Shown one piece after another: positions 8,249-16,565 of a stretch of DNA of 64,000 nt. This DNA is from Gordonia humi (lineage in GTDB: Bacteria > Actinomycetota > Actinomycetes > Mycobacteriales > Mycobacteriaceae). The stretch spans positions 2,604,001 through 2,668,000 of the forward strand of contig NZ_JACIFP010000001.1 of NCBI RefSeq assembly GCF_014197435.1, in the 5' to 3' direction. The translations under genes and the position numbers were made by a program. The notes beneath the pieces are model-generated. The model saw nothing but the letters and a program-made list of their open reading frames with translations. It had not been told where the DNA came from and did no database searches. How positions within the stretch are numbered: position 1 is the first letter of the stretch; each line of letters begins with the position of its first letter.

Positions 8249-9363
8249 TCGATCCCGCCCCCGCCGCGGTCGGCGACCGGATCTCCGATGTCGCAGGCGT
8301 CTGCGTCGGTCACCATCACCTGATCGACGACGACGTCGTGGTCGCCACCGCCACCGAACCCGGATCGGGTTGGGCAGCGGGTACGACGGTCGTCACCGTG
8401 CCCGATGGCGCGACGACCGCCGTCGACGTGCGCGGCGGCGGTCCGGGCACCCGGGAGACCGATCTGCTCGAGCCCGGCAACAGTGTCCGCGGCGCGAACG
8501 CGATCGTGCTGACCGGCGGCAGCGCGTACGGACTGTCCGCGGCCGACGGCGTGATGCGCGGACTGGAGGCCGCCGGGGTCGGACTGCCCATGGACCAGCT
8601 GGGCCACGTCGTGCCGATCGTGCCCGCTGCCGTCGTCTTCGACCTGCCCGTCGGCGGCTGGGCCGAGCGTCCCGACGCCGAGTTCGGTGAGCGCGCGCTC
8701 GCCGCGGCCGGACCGGACTTCGCGATCGGGTCGGTCGGCGCGGGCGCCGGCGCCCGCGCCGGTGCGATGAAGGGCGGTGTCGGCACGGCGTCGGTGACGC
8801 TGACCGACGGCCCGGCCCGCGGGCTCACCGTCGGCGCACTCGTCGTCGCCAATCCGGTCGGCCAGGTGATCGATCCGCAGACCGGCCTGCCGTGGGACGC
8901 TCAGGACATCGGGCACCACGGGCTGCGCAAGCCGGCCGCGGGCGAGCTGCCGCGCCTGCGCGCCTTGGAAGCCAAGGGCACCGTGCTGAACACCACGATC
9001 GGTGTCGTCGCAACCGATGCGACGCTGTCGGTGCCCGCAGTGCGCCGTCTGGCGATGTCGGGGCACGACGGACTCGCCCGCGCCGTGCGGCCCGCGCATT
9101 CGCCGCTCGACGGCGACACGCTCTTCGCCGTCGCCACCGGATCGCGCCGAGCGGACCCCGACGGAGCCGTCGACATCCCGCCGGGCATGGAGTCCGACAT
9201 CGCCGTCGTGGCGGCACTCGCGGAGGCGTCGGCGACCGTCGTGCAGCGGGCCATCGTGTCGGCGGTCGTGCACGCCCAGTCGGTGGCCGGGATCCCCGCC
9301 TACCGCGATGTGGTCGCCTCCGCGTTCGCCGACGGCTTCTCGTTCGGTACGGGGGACAGGTGA
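8245..9363 (+). CDS. P1-family (DmpA/NylC-type) peptidase
   Basis: N-terminal nucleophile hydrolase of the DmpA/NylC superfamily, 372 residues, corresponding to Rv1333. These enzymes are made as inactive precursors and cut themselves before a Thr or Ser that becomes the nucleophile. The predicted cut is N249/T250 in LNTTIGVVATDA, and upstream the glycine-rich core SVGAGAGARAGAMKGGVGTA is intact. Known members are aminopeptidases or nylon-oligomer amidases; the natural substrate here is unknown. The ATG is inside the ATGA overlap with DUF2017, and the stop overlaps the rhomboid start as GTGA. In M. tuberculosis mec, cysO and cysM follow this gene; here they do not. Confidence 0.9.
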   Translation: MIDPAPAAVGDRISDVAGVCVGHHHLIDDDVVVATATEPGSGWAAGTTVVTVPDGATTAVDVRGGGPGTRETDLLEPGNSVRGANAIVLTGGSAYGLSAADGVMRGLEAAGVGLPMDQLGHVVPIVPAAVVFDLPVGGWAERPDAEFGERALAAAGPDFAIGSVGAGAGARAGAMKGGVGTASVTLTDGPARGLTVGALVVANPVGQVIDPQTGLPWDAQDIGHHGLRKPAAGELPRLRALEAKGTVLNTTIGVVATDATLSVPAVRRLAMSGHDGLARAVRPAHSPLDGDTLFAVATGSRRADPDGAVDIPPGMESDIAVVAALAEASATVVQRAIVSAVVHAQSVAGIPAYRDVVASAFADGFSFGTGDR

Positions 9364-10022
9364 CCTCCGGTCTGCCCGATCCGTCCGCTCCCGCTGGTCG
9401 AGCGGAGTCGAGACCCCGCTGGCTCGAGATCCTCGTCATCCTGGCCGTGATCACCGCGGTGCTGTTCGCCGTCGAACTGCTCGACGTGGTGATGAACGGG
9501 CGACTCGATCAGCACGGGATCGTTCCGCGCACGTGGTCCGGGCTGCTCGGGGTGGTCTGGGCGCCGTTCCTGCACGCCGATTTCGCCCACCTGATCTCCA
9601 ATCTGCTGCCCGGGCTGGTGCTCGGCTTCTTCGTGCTGCTGTCCGGGCGGGCGGTGGTGGTGACCGCCGTCGTCTGGGTGGTCTCGGGCCTCGGCGTCTG
9701 GCTGATCGCGCCGTCGACGAGCGTCACGGTCGGCGCGTCGGGAATCGTCTTCGGCTGGCTGACGTTCCTGATCGTGCGCGGCCTGTTCAGTCGTGACGTC
9801 TGGCAGGTGCTGGGCGGTGTGGTGATCGCGGTGATCTACGGCGGCATCCTGTGGGGACTGCTGCCGGGCCGCGAGAGCGTGTCGTGGCAGGGGCATCTGT
9901 TCGGCGCCGTCGGCGGCGTGCTCGCCGCGTGGATCGTCGCGACGACCGGCGGCGACAAACAGAAGAAGCAGGTGACGGGCCCGGGCGCCCCGCCGACCAT
10001 CGATCAGGGAGGGCTGTTCTGA
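9360..10022 (+). CDS. Rhomboid-family intramembrane serine protease
   Basis: Polytopic membrane protease of 220 residues, Rv1337-like. The catalytic serine is S127 in VGASGIVFG and the partner histidine is H179 in [12 protein letters not shown]; the L1-loop region [15 protein letters not shown] is also present. Six hydrophobic segments run from about residue 22 to 195, and the cytosolic tail is lysine-rich. The start GTG 9360 overlaps the P1 stop. Residues 12-19 (AGRAESRP region) are encoded by a copy of a 22-base repeat found again at 43674-43695, so the N-terminal tail appears to have absorbed a repeat. The stop overlaps the proposed CTG start of murI. Confidence 0.92.
   Translation: MTSGLPDPSAPAGRAESRPRWLEILVILAVITAVLFAVELLDVVMNGRLDQHGIVPRTWSGLLGVVWAPFLHADFAHLISNLLPGLVLGFFVLLSGRAVVVTAVVWVVSGLGVWLIAPSTSVTVGASGIVFGWLTFLIVRGLFSRDVWQVLGGVVIAVIYGGILWGLLPGRESVSWQGHLFGAVGGVLAAWIVATTGGDKQKKQVTGPGAPPTIDQGGLF
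9394..9415. repeat. Intragenic copy of a 22-bp palindrome-like repeat
   Basis: The core GGTCGAGCGGAGTCGAGAC within this interval recurs at 43674-43695 with a single change (GCGGAG against GCGAAG). Here it lies inside the rhomboid coding region, near its N-terminus, and is read in frame. It resembles the dispersed short repeats common between genes in Gordonia-type genomes (recognition from memory, not searched). Confidence 0.65.
10006..10013 (+). promoter_or_regulatory. Strong ribosome binding site deciding the murI start
   Basis: AGGGAGGG lies 5 bases before CTG 10019. It is the best Shine-Dalgarno match in the neighbourhood and sits exactly where a site is needed if murI begins at CTG. No ATG, GTG or TTG in the murI frame follows it before the conserved [10 protein letters not shown] core. 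Confidence 0.7.
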
Positions 10023-10813
10023 ATCACGGACCCATCGGGATCTTCGACTCGGGCGTCGGCGGTCTCACCGTCGCGCGTGCCGTGATCGATCTGCTGCCCG
10101 ACGAGGACATCGTCTACATCGGCGACACGGCGAACGGTCCGTACGGTCCGTTGACCATCCCGGAGATCCGCGGTCATGCGTTGGCCATCGGCGACGAACT
10201 GATCCGACGCGGGGTCAAGGCGATCGTCATCGCGTGCAACACCGCGTCCGCGGCGATGCTCCGCGACGCACGGGAACGGTATGCGCCGGTGCCGGTCATC
10301 GAGGTGATCCTGCCGGCCGTGCGCCGGGCCGTCGCCGCGACCCGGAACGGGCGGATCGGCGTGATCGCCACCGAGGCCACGGTCTCCTCGCGCGCCTATC
10401 AGGATTCGTTCGCGGCGGCCCGCGACATGGAGATCACCGCGGTCGCGTGTCCGCGATTCGTCGACTTCGTCGAACGCGGGGTGACCAGCGGACGCCAGAT
10501 CCTGCAGCTGGCGCAGGGCTATCTCGCGCCGTTGCAGCAGGCGGACGTCGACACCGTCGTTCTCGGCTGTACGCACTATCCGCTGCTGTCGGGTGTCATT
10601 CAATTGGTCATGGGCGACGAGGTCACACTGGTGTCGAGTGCCGAGGAGACGGCCAAGGACACGTTCCGTGTGCTGACCGAATCGGATTCGCTCAATCCGC
10701 ACACCGGGCGTGACGCGCACCGATTGTTCTCCGCCACAGGCGATCCGGAGAGCTTCGCGAGACTGTCGAAGCGATTCCTCGGGCCGCAGATCGGCCGTGT
10801 GACGCACTTTTGA
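10019..10813 (+). CDS. murI: Glutamate racemase, probable CTG start
   Basis: Makes D-glutamate for peptidoglycan. The 264-residue protein has the two catalytic cysteines C73 (IACNTASA) and C184 (GCTHYPLL) and the FDSGVGGLT signature at 9-17. It corresponds to Rv1338. The frame has no ATG, GTG or TTG near the conserved N-terminus; the nearest standard start is far upstream inside the rhomboid gene. CTG 10019 ([12 protein letters not shown]) is preceded by AGGGAGGG and overlaps the rhomboid TGA as CTGA, the same four-base geometry as the other junctions of this operon. I therefore assign a non-standard CTG start. Confidence 0.9.
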   Translation: MNHGPIGIFDSGVGGLTVARAVIDLLPDEDIVYIGDTANGPYGPLTIPEIRGHALAIGDELIRRGVKAIVIACNTASAAMLRDARERYAPVPVIEVILPAVRRAVAATRNGRIGVIATEATVSSRAYQDSFAAARDMEITAVACPRFVDFVERGVTSGRQILQLAQGYLAPLQQADVDTVVLGCTHYPLLSGVIQLVMGDEVTLVSSAEETAKDTFRVLTESDSLNPHTGRDAHRLFSATGDPESFARLSKRFLGPQIGRVTHF

Positions 10814-10918
10814 CGATCGTATTGTGATCTGTCTGGCTTTCGGTGCGCGTCGAATTCGTCGATCACCTGCGTGTCGTTCGATGCTTGATTCGCAGTTGTC
10901 CATGGCAAAGTGGGGCGT

Positions 10919-11692
10919 ATGCGATTGACGGTGCTCGGATGCTCGGGGAGTGTGAACGGCCCCGGTACTGCATGCTCGGGTTACCTCTTGCAGGCGGACG
11001 GACATCAGCCGGTTCTGATCGATTGCGGACACGGCGTTTTCGGCGAACTGCTGGCGCATGCGAATCCGAACCACGTCGCCGTGCTGTTGAGTCATCTGCA
11101 CGCCGATCACTGCATGGACATGCCCGCCATGCTCGTCTGGCGGCGCTGGGCGCCGGAGGGCGCGAGCGAGCGTTCCCTCCTCTACGGTCCGGCGGGCACC
11201 GCGCTCCGGATCGGCGCGGGCGCCTCGGAGTTTCCCGGTGAGGTCGACGACATCTCCGACACCTACGACGTCCACGAATGGCGGGACCGCGTGGCGGTCG
11301 ACATCAACGGACTGCACATCGAGCCGTTCAAGGTGAATCATCCGCCTGCCACCTTCGGGCTGCGCATCACCGGACCCGAGGGCGAGGTCTTCGCCTACAG
11401 CGGCGACACCGGTGTGTGCGACGAGGTCGTCGAACTCGCGCGTGAGGCCGACCTGTTCCTGTGCGAGGCGTCCTGGACGCACGACCCTCAGGTGCGGCCC
11501 GACGGCATGCACCTGTCCGGTACCGAGGCCGGCCAGGTCGCGGCCCGCGCCACGGCGCGCTCGCTGGCCCTGACCCACGTCGTCCCCTGGACCGACGCGG
11601 ACGCGATCCTCGACGAGGCCTCCGCCGAGTATCCGGGGCCGCTGCAGCTCGTACACCAGGGACAGATCATCGAGGTCCGTCCGCCGCTGTAG
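10919..11692 (+). CDS. Metallo-beta-lactamase-fold cyclic nucleotide phosphodiesterase (Rv1339-like)
   Basis: MBL-fold hydrolase of 257 residues with the zinc motif H59-L-H61-A-D63-H64 (SHLHADHC), a later FAYSGDTGVCD aspartate region and a C-terminal LTHVVPW histidine. The M. tuberculosis counterpart Rv1339 is reported as an atypical class II cAMP phosphodiesterase, so control of cAMP is the likely role. RNase Z-like processing is a remoter alternative. ATG 10919 gives the family start MRLTVLGCSGS; GTG 10910 is also open. A 105-base gap from murI suggests a separate promoter. Confidence 0.87.
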   Translation: MRLTVLGCSGSVNGPGTACSGYLLQADGHQPVLIDCGHGVFGELLAHANPNHVAVLLSHLHADHCMDMPAMLVWRRWAPEGASERSLLYGPAGTALRIGAGASEFPGEVDDISDTYDVHEWRDRVAVDINGLHIEPFKVNHPPATFGLRITGPEGEVFAYSGDTGVCDEVVELAREADLFLCEASWTHDPQVRPDGMHLSGTEAGQVAARATARSLALTHVVPWTDADAILDEASAEYPGPLQLVHQGQIIEVRPPL

Positions 11693-11838
11693 GCGCGATA
11701 GCGCTACGGCCCCTCTGTTTGCGCTCTGGGCTGCAGATTCTGCACAGGGTTCAACCCTGTGCGCATCGAGGAGACCCGGTGCGGAAGTCGCGGATCCCGC
11801 GCCCCTCACGCACTCGGCGAGACCCGAGCCGGTCCAGA

Positions 11839-11844
11839 TAGACT
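11839..11844 (+). promoter_or_regulatory. Putative leaderless -10 for rph
   Basis: TAGACT lies 7 bases before GTG 11852, with no ribosome site between them. This is the spacing expected when transcription begins at or next to the start codon. Confidence 0.45.
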
Positions 11845-11851
11845 CGTCCGC

Positions 11852-12610
11852 GTGAGCACACGAGAAGACGGCAGGGCCGACAACGAGTTGCGCCCCATCA
11901 AGTTCACCCGCGGATTCACCTCGCATCCGGCGGGTTCTGTTCTGGTCGAGTTCGGCAACACGCGGGTCATGTGCACCGCGTCGGTCACCGAGGGAGTTCC
12001 GTCGTGGCGACGCGGCTCGGGCCTCGGTTGGCTGACCGCCGAGTACTCGATGCTTCCCGCGGCGACGCACGAGCGCAACAAGCGTGAGTCGGTGCGCGGC
12101 AAGATCGGTGGCCGCACCCATGAGATCAGCCGCCTCGTCGGCCGGTCGCTGCGCGCCTGCATCGACCTCGCCGCGCTCGGCGAGAACACCGTCGCCATCG
12201 ACTGCGACGTCCTACAGGCCGACGGCGGCACCCGCACCGCCGCGATCACCGGCGCGTATGTCGCCCTCGCCGACGCCGTCACCTGGCTCGGCGCGGCGGG
12301 CAAGCTCAACGATCCGCAGCCCCTGTCGTGCGTCATCGCCGCGATCAGCGTCGGCGTCGTCGACGGTCGGGTGCGTCTGGACCTCCCGTACGAGGAGGAC
12401 TCGCGTGCCGAAGTCGACATGAACGTGGTGGCCACCGACGCGGGCACGCTCGTCGAAGTGCAGGGCACCGGAGAGGGAGCGACGTTCCCGCGGCGCACTC
12501 TCGACGCCATGCTCGACGTCGCGACCGCGGGCATCGAGCAGCTCGTGGAGGCACAGCGCGAGGCGTTGGCGGCGCCGTACCCGGGCGTTCTGCCCGCCGC
12601 GTCGAAGTGA
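11852..12610 (+). CDS. rph: Ribonuclease PH
   Basis: Phosphate-dependent 3'-to-5' exoribonuclease that trims the ends of tRNA precursors; functions as a hexamer. The 252-residue protein has the family blocks [36 protein letters not shown] and the RNA-binding [14 protein letters not shown]. The phosphate-site region [18 protein letters not shown] is complete. GTG 11852 ([14 protein letters not shown]) is chosen for family length and its leaderless promoter; the frame is open 31 codons further upstream. It overlaps rdgB as GTGA. Order rph-rdgB matches Rv1340-Rv1341. Confidence 0.95.
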   Translation: MSTREDGRADNELRPIKFTRGFTSHPAGSVLVEFGNTRVMCTASVTEGVPSWRRGSGLGWLTAEYSMLPAATHERNKRESVRGKIGGRTHEISRLVGRSLRACIDLAALGENTVAIDCDVLQADGGTRTAAITGAYVALADAVTWLGAAGKLNDPQPLSCVIAAISVGVVDGRVRLDLPYEEDSRAEVDMNVVATDAGTLVEVQGTGEGATFPRRTLDAMLDVATAGIEQLVEAQREALAAPYPGVLPAASK

Positions 12611-13224
12611 CCGCGCGCGTCCTGCTCGCCTCGGGCAACGCGAAGAAGCTCGCCGAACTGCGTCGGATGGTCGACGGTGCTGCGATCACCGGCCTCGACG
12701 TCCTGGGCCTCGGAGACGTCGAAGCCTATCCGGAGCCGGTCGAAGACGGTGCGTCGTTCGAGGAGAACGCACTCATCAAGGCGCGGGAAGCGGTGCGGCG
12801 TACGGGCCTGCCGTCGCTCGCCGACGACTCCGGGATCGCTGTCGACGCTTTGAACGGAATGCCCGGCATCCTGTCGGCGCGGTGGAGCGGCGGCAAGGGC
12901 GACGATGCGAACAACGAGCTCCTGCTCGCCCAGATCGCCGACGTCCCCGCCGAGCGTCGGGGAGCCGAGTTCGTCTCGGTGTGCGCACTGGTTCTCCCGG
13001 ACGGCACCGAGACGGTGGTGCGCGGCGAATGGCGTGGTCGGATCGTGCGGGAGACGCGGGGGAGCGGCGGCTTCGGCTACGACCCGTTGTTCCTGCCCGA
13101 CGACCCTTCGGCCGGCGGCCGCACGGCCGGTGAGCTGTCGGCGCAGGAGAAGGACGGACTCAGCCACCGCCACAGGGCGCTGGCGCAGCTGCTGCCGGCC
13201 CTCGCCGCGCTGGCGACCGCGTAG
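12607..13224 (+). CDS. rdgB: dITP/XTP pyrophosphatase (RdgB/HAM1)
   Basis: House-cleaning nucleotide pyrophosphatase that removes dITP, XTP and related non-canonical nucleotides. The 205-residue protein shows the N-terminal phosphate site [15 protein letters not shown], the catalytic [12 protein letters not shown], the substrate loop [11 protein letters not shown] and the C-terminal [11 protein letters not shown] 12607 overlaps the rph stop. It is the last gene of the rightward clpS-rdgB series and is followed by a perfect hairpin. Confidence 0.95.
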   Translation: MTARVLLASGNAKKLAELRRMVDGAAITGLDVLGLGDVEAYPEPVEDGASFEENALIKAREAVRRTGLPSLADDSGIAVDALNGMPGILSARWSGGKGDDANNELLLAQIADVPAERRGAEFVSVCALVLPDGTETVVRGEWRGRIVRETRGSGGFGYDPLFLPDDPSAGGRTAGELSAQEKDGLSHRHRALAQLLPALAALATA

Positions 13225-13237
13225 ACGTCAGTCGTAC

Positions 13238-13292
13238 AAAGAATCCGGCACTCGAAACGGGACTCAGTCCCGTTTCGAGTGCCGGATTCTTT
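13238..13292. terminator. Perfect 27-bp-arm palindrome, bidirectional terminator
   Basis: Left arm 13238-13264 and right arm 13266-13292 are exact reverse complements around a single C at 13265. The arms start AAAGAATCCGGCACTCGAAA and so end in a short T-run on each strand. It sits between the convergent stops of rdgB and the DUF3817 gene. The structure can terminate in both directions. It is longer than usual and without mismatch, which suggests selection or recent origin. Confidence 0.85.
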
Positions 13293-13309
13293 CCAGGCGT
13301 GGCCGGAGG

Positions 13310-13684
13310 TCACAGTTGGAACTGCTCCTTCACATCCTTGGTTCGGATGTGCTCGAAGTAGAACGAGAGGAACGGGATGGTGCCCGCGATCGCGGTGATG
13401 ATCAGCTTGCCGATGGACCAGCGAGCGCGGATCGACAGATCGACGGTCATGATCAGGTAGATGAAGTAGATCCAGCCGTGGGCGACGCCGACCCAGGTGA
13501 AGCCCCCCACATCGAAGCCGTACCTGGCGACGACTTCCGCCACGAGAAGCAGGAGCCACACGCCGGTGATCCAAGCGAGCGCGCGGTAGCGGAGCAGCGC
13601 GCCGCGGACGTGGGCCTTCGCGGCGTCGGAGACCGTCGTCTCGCCGGTGGCGGGCGTGGTGGAGTCGAGGTTCTTCTCGGTCAC
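13310..13684 (-). CDS. DUF3817 membrane protein
   Basis: Integral membrane protein of 124 residues with three hydrophobic segments after a polar 30-residue leader (ALAWITGVWLLLLVAEVV, WIYFIYLIMTV, and IGKLIITAIAGTIPFLSFYF). It corresponds to Rv1342c. A second member of the family is cut by the left window edge, so the genome holds at least two within 13 kb. GTG 13684 (VTEKNLDST) is chosen because the frame upstream enters the next gene. It follows the LprD-like gene by 20 bases on the same strand, and the pair is conserved in mycobacteria. Function unknown. Confidence 0.85.
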   Translation of the reverse strand: MTEKNLDSTTPATGETTVSDAAKAHVRGALLRYRALAWITGVWLLLLVAEVVARYGFDVGGFTWVGVAHGWIYFIYLIMTVDLSIRARWSIGKLIITAIAGTIPFLSFYFEHIRTKDVKEQFQL

Positions 13685-13704
13685 GTGTCGATCCTTCGGT
13701 GCAG

Positions 13705-14109
13705 TCAGGCGTCGTCGCGCCGGTCGTTGAGTTCGGTGAGGTACCGGTTGTAGTCGGCGAGTTCGTCGTCGGATTCGGCCTTGATCAGCGCGATGTGCGG
13801 ATCGTCGGCTCGGGGACGGTCGGGGAGCACACCCTCGGGGATCTCGGTGGGGCCGCGTCGGGCGGACTCCTCGACGATCGCGTCCGGATCGGCCTCCATC
13901 AGCACGAACCGTCGGTAGGCGTACACGACGGCTATCGCGAACGCGGGCCACTGCAGGGCGTAGCCGAGGTTCTGGAAGGTGCCGGACGATGATTCGAATC
14001 GTCCCCACTGCCACCATGCCAGTGCGAGGCAGGCGCCCGCGGCGACGACGACCAGCGCGATCAGCGCGGGACGGTGTCGCTTCTGGACAGGGGAGGGTGC
14101 TTCAGTCAC
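13705..14109 (-). CDS. LprD-like membrane-anchored protein
   Basis: Protein of 134 residues similar to Rv1343c (LprD). One hydrophobic segment (ALIALVVVAAGACLALAWW, about 16-34) is followed by the conserved block FESSSGTFQNLGYALQWPAF, a second hydrophobic stretch ending VVYAYRRFV, and an acidic C-terminal tail. The cysteine in AAGACLA is a poor lipobox, so it may be a plain membrane protein and not a lipoprotein. Starts GTG 14109 and GTG 14118 are both possible. Role unknown; it is paired with DUF3817. Confidence 0.8.
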   Translation of the reverse strand: MTEAPSPVQKRHRPALIALVVVAAGACLALAWWQWGRFESSSGTFQNLGYALQWPAFAIAVVYAYRRFVLMEADPDAIVEESARRGPTEIPEGVLPDRPRADDPHIALIKAESDDELADYNRYLTELNDRRDDA

Positions 14110-14253
14110 GTACTCCACGGTACCCGTCGCGTCGAAGCGACCTGCCTCACAGGAGATCCAGTCGTGTCCGGACGGCGGCTGGAGCGGTGTCGCGGCGCGG
14201 TCGAGTACCGGGACGGAGGAGGATCACCGTCGACGAGGTCGACGGCGTCGCAG

Positions 14254-14871
14254 TCAGGATGTGCCGGTCAGGGCTCGGCCACGCACGGGCACGACGCATT
14301 CGGCGGCGAAGGCGGCCGCGACGGCCACCAGCCAGCCGCCGATCACGTCCGACGGCCGATGCCACTGCAGTCCCACCACACTCACCGACACGGTCAGCGA
14401 GCCGATCAAGGAGACCGCGGCGACCGCGCGGCGAATCCGTTTCGGGCTGATGGAGATCAGCGCGAAGGCGGCGGCGCCGAAGGCGGCCACCGTGTTCGAG
14501 GGGAACGAGTTGGTGACCGCCCCGACGCCGAGAGACGGACGTTCGAGTCCCGACTTGAGGAGCACGGCGACGATCACCGCACCGAGGACGAGCACCGTCG
14601 CGTGGGCCGCCAGCCGCGCCGACCGTCTGCAGATGCAGATCGCGGCGAGGACCACTCCGATACCGGCAAGCACCGCGAGTTGATTGTGACCGAGCCACCC
14701 GGTGGTGGGCACATCGTGACCGAGAAGGGTGGCCCAGAACTGCATCGTCTGTTCGTCCGAGGCCTGTCCGGGGTACCACCGGACGAAGACGGCGAACGTG
14801 CACGCCGCCAGCGCGATCGCGACGACGGCGCCGGCGAGAGTGCCGATGCGGTGGGTTGTTGCGGAGGACAT
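14254..14871 (-). CDS. PAP2-superfamily membrane protein with altered motif 2
   Basis: Membrane protein of 205 residues with about six transmembrane segments. It resembles lipid phosphatases of the PAP2 group: motif 1 as K106...R111-P112 and motif 3 as H171-RPSD175 are recognisable. Motif 2, normally PSGH, reads PSNT at 124-127, so the usual acid/base histidine is missing, and motif 1 is shortened (K-x4-RP). It may be catalytically altered, inactive, or use another residue. The substrate is unknown. It stands alone between the LprD-like gene (same strand, 144 bases away) and the monooxygenase gene. Confidence 0.75.
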   Translation of the reverse strand: MSSATTHRIGTLAGAVVAIALAACTFAVFVRWYPGQASDEQTMQFWATLLGHDVPTTGWLGHNQLAVLAGIGVVLAAICICRRSARLAAHATVLVLGAVIVAVLLKSGLERPSLGVGAVTNSFPSNTVAAFGAAAFALISISPKRIRRAVAAVSLIGSLTVSVSVVGLQWHRPSDVIGGWLVAVAAAFAAECVVPVRGRALTGTS

Positions 14872-15033
14872 GATCTCCAGGATGCCTGCGAACGTCTCCT
14901 CCGGCCACGACCACGTCGCAGGCGTGTCCGATCGTCATCGGAGTGTGACGATGTGACCCAGACCGATCCGGTCGGCCCGTCCGCCGTCGTGACGAGGGCG
15001 GTCCGACACCGACCCGAATCGGGGGCGAGACGG

Positions 15034-16422
15034 TCAGGCCGGTCTGGCCGCGTCCTGCGCCTCGTCGGCACTCGGCTGGCTCGACAGATAGCGTTCGCGC
15101 GAGTCGTCGAGTTCGTCGATCCACGCGGTGTGGTGCACGACGGCCATCGTGCCGGTCATCACCGAACGGTAAGCCTGGTCGCGATAGGTGAGGATGTCGG
15201 TCTTCTTGTCCTTCTTCCAGGCGAGGAAGGTGTCGACGACGGCGTCCAGGTCGAACATCGGGTAGTCGGTCTGCTCGATGAGGTCGCGGATGTAGTCGGC
15301 CTGGAAGCGGACGGCCGCCGCGTCGTCCTCGACCCCGCTATAAGTCTCCAGCCAGGCGTCGATGCTCTCCTGACGGGCCTGCGGGTCGGGCAGCTCGATG
15401 CGGCCGAGGATCACATCGCGCACGAACCACGCCTGCGCGTCGAACATGTTGAAGGTGAACCACTGGTCCTGGGCGCCCAGGTAATGGATCTTCGGGTTCT
15501 TCTGCCAGGTGACCCCGCGGTAGAGCCCCTCGGGGTACAGGTTGTTCGGCGAATCGATCTGCGACTCGTGCGGCAGGAACGGATAGTGGTGCAGGTACCC
15601 GGTGCACAGGATCACCGCGTCGAACTCGCGGGAGGTGCCGTCGACGAACGTCGCGGTGGACCCGTCGAAGCTCGCGACCTGTGGAACCTCGTCGACGCCG
15701 TCCGGCCAGGCGAAGCCCTGCGGCGCGGAGCGGTAGCTCATGGTGACCTGCCGGGCACCCATCTTGTGCGATTGGATGCCGATGTCCTCCGCCGAGTACG
15801 AGCCGCCGATCAGCAGCAGCCGCTGGCCCGCGAAGCGTTCGGCGCCGCGGAACTCGTGGGCGTGGATCACTTCACCGGGGAAGGTCTCGATGCCGTCGAA
15901 GTCCGGGACATTCGGAAAGGCGAAGTGCCCGGTCGCGACGATGACCTCGTCGAACTCCTCGGTCAGCGACCGCTTGTTCTTCAGATCGTCGACGGTCAGG
16001 GTGAACGTGCCGGTCGCCTCGTCGTATTCGGTCCAGCGGACCGCGTGGGCGAACAGGACGCTGTCCTTGACGCCCGACTGTGTGGCCCGTCCGTCGATGT
16101 AGTCCCAGAGGACTTCCCGCGGCGGGTACGACGAGATCGGACGTCCGAAGTGCTCGTCGAAGGTGTACTCAGCGAATTCGAGTGCTTCCTTGGGGCCGTT
16201 CGACCACAGATTGCGATACATGCTCGAATGCACGGGCTCGCCGTAGTGGTCTGTTCCGGTGCGCCAGGTGAAGTTCCACTGTCCGCCCCAGTCGTCCTGC
16301 TTCTCGTAGCAGACGATGTCCGGGACCTGCTCGCCCCGACTCTCCGCCGACTTGAAAGCACGCAGGGCGGCCATTCCACTCGGCCCCGCGCCAATGATCG
16401 CAATCCTTTTTCGCTGCTGCAC
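15034..16422 (-). CDS. tmm: Flavin-containing monooxygenase, trimethylamine monooxygenase-like
   Basis: Class B flavoprotein of 462 residues that would use FAD, NADPH and O2 to oxygenate an amine nitrogen. The FAD site is GAGPSG (11-16) and the NADPH site is GGSYSAED. The FMO region VIHAHEFRGAERF and long blocks such as EPVHSSMYRNLWSNGPKE, TGYLHHYPFLPHES and AQDQWFTFNMFDAQAW match, from memory, the bacterial trimethylamine monooxygenase of Methylocella type. Likely product trimethylamine N-oxide, though other small amines or sulphides are possible. GTG 16422 has a clear GGGAAGG ribosome site. A LysR gene is just upstream on the same strand and an MFS transporter diverges from that. Confidence 0.85.
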   Translation of the reverse strand: MQQRKRIAIIGAGPSGMAALRAFKSAESRGEQVPDIVCYEKQDDWGGQWNFTWRTGTDHYGEPVHSSMYRNLWSNGPKEALEFAEYTFDEHFGRPISSYPPREVLWDYIDGRATQSGVKDSVLFAHAVRWTEYDEATGTFTLTVDDLKNKRSLTEEFDEVIVATGHFAFPNVPDFDGIETFPGEVIHAHEFRGAERFAGQRLLLIGGSYSAEDIGIQSHKMGARQVTMSYRSAPQGFAWPDGVDEVPQVASFDGSTATFVDGTSREFDAVILCTGYLHHYPFLPHESQIDSPNNLYPEGLYRGVTWQKNPKIHYLGAQDQWFTFNMFDAQAWFVRDVILGRIELPDPQARQESIDAWLETYSGVEDDAAAVRFQADYIRDLIEQTDYPMFDLDAVVDTFLAWKKDKKTDILTYRDQAYRSVMTGTMAVVHHTAWIDELDDSRERYLSSQPSADEAQDAARPA

Positions 16423-16462
16423 AATTACCTTCCCACCCGTGAGAACCTCCCGCGGGTGTCAA

Positions 16463-16480
16463 GCGATCCGAGTGGATCGC
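16463..16480. promoter_or_regulatory. Inverted repeat in the leader of the FMO gene
   Basis: GCGATCC and GGATCGC, perfect 7-bp arms around GAGT, 41 bases upstream of the FMO start. It could be an operator or a leader hairpin; nothing further decides. Confidence 0.35.
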
Positions 16481-16530
16481 GGCCCGTCAGAGATCTATGC
16501 AGAAAGTGCACCGACCTGTGTCGGAACCCC

Positions 16531-16547
16531 TTCTACTCTCGGTAGAA
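16531..16547. promoter_or_regulatory. Candidate operator between lysR and the FMO gene
   Basis: TTCTAC-N5-GTAGAA is a perfect 6-bp-arm inverted repeat in the 143-base gap between the LysR stop and the FMO start. Its size and its position upstream of the FMO gene fit a regulator binding site. The regulator is unknown; it does not have the T-N11-A form typical of LysR sites. Confidence 0.4.
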
Positions 16548-16565
16548 CATGTTGCGAAAGTCAAC

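Noticed and set aside
10004..12121. Open frame of 705 codons antisense to murI and the phosphodiesterase gene
   Set aside because: It crosses two well supported genes and an intergenic gap, and has no recognisable domain.
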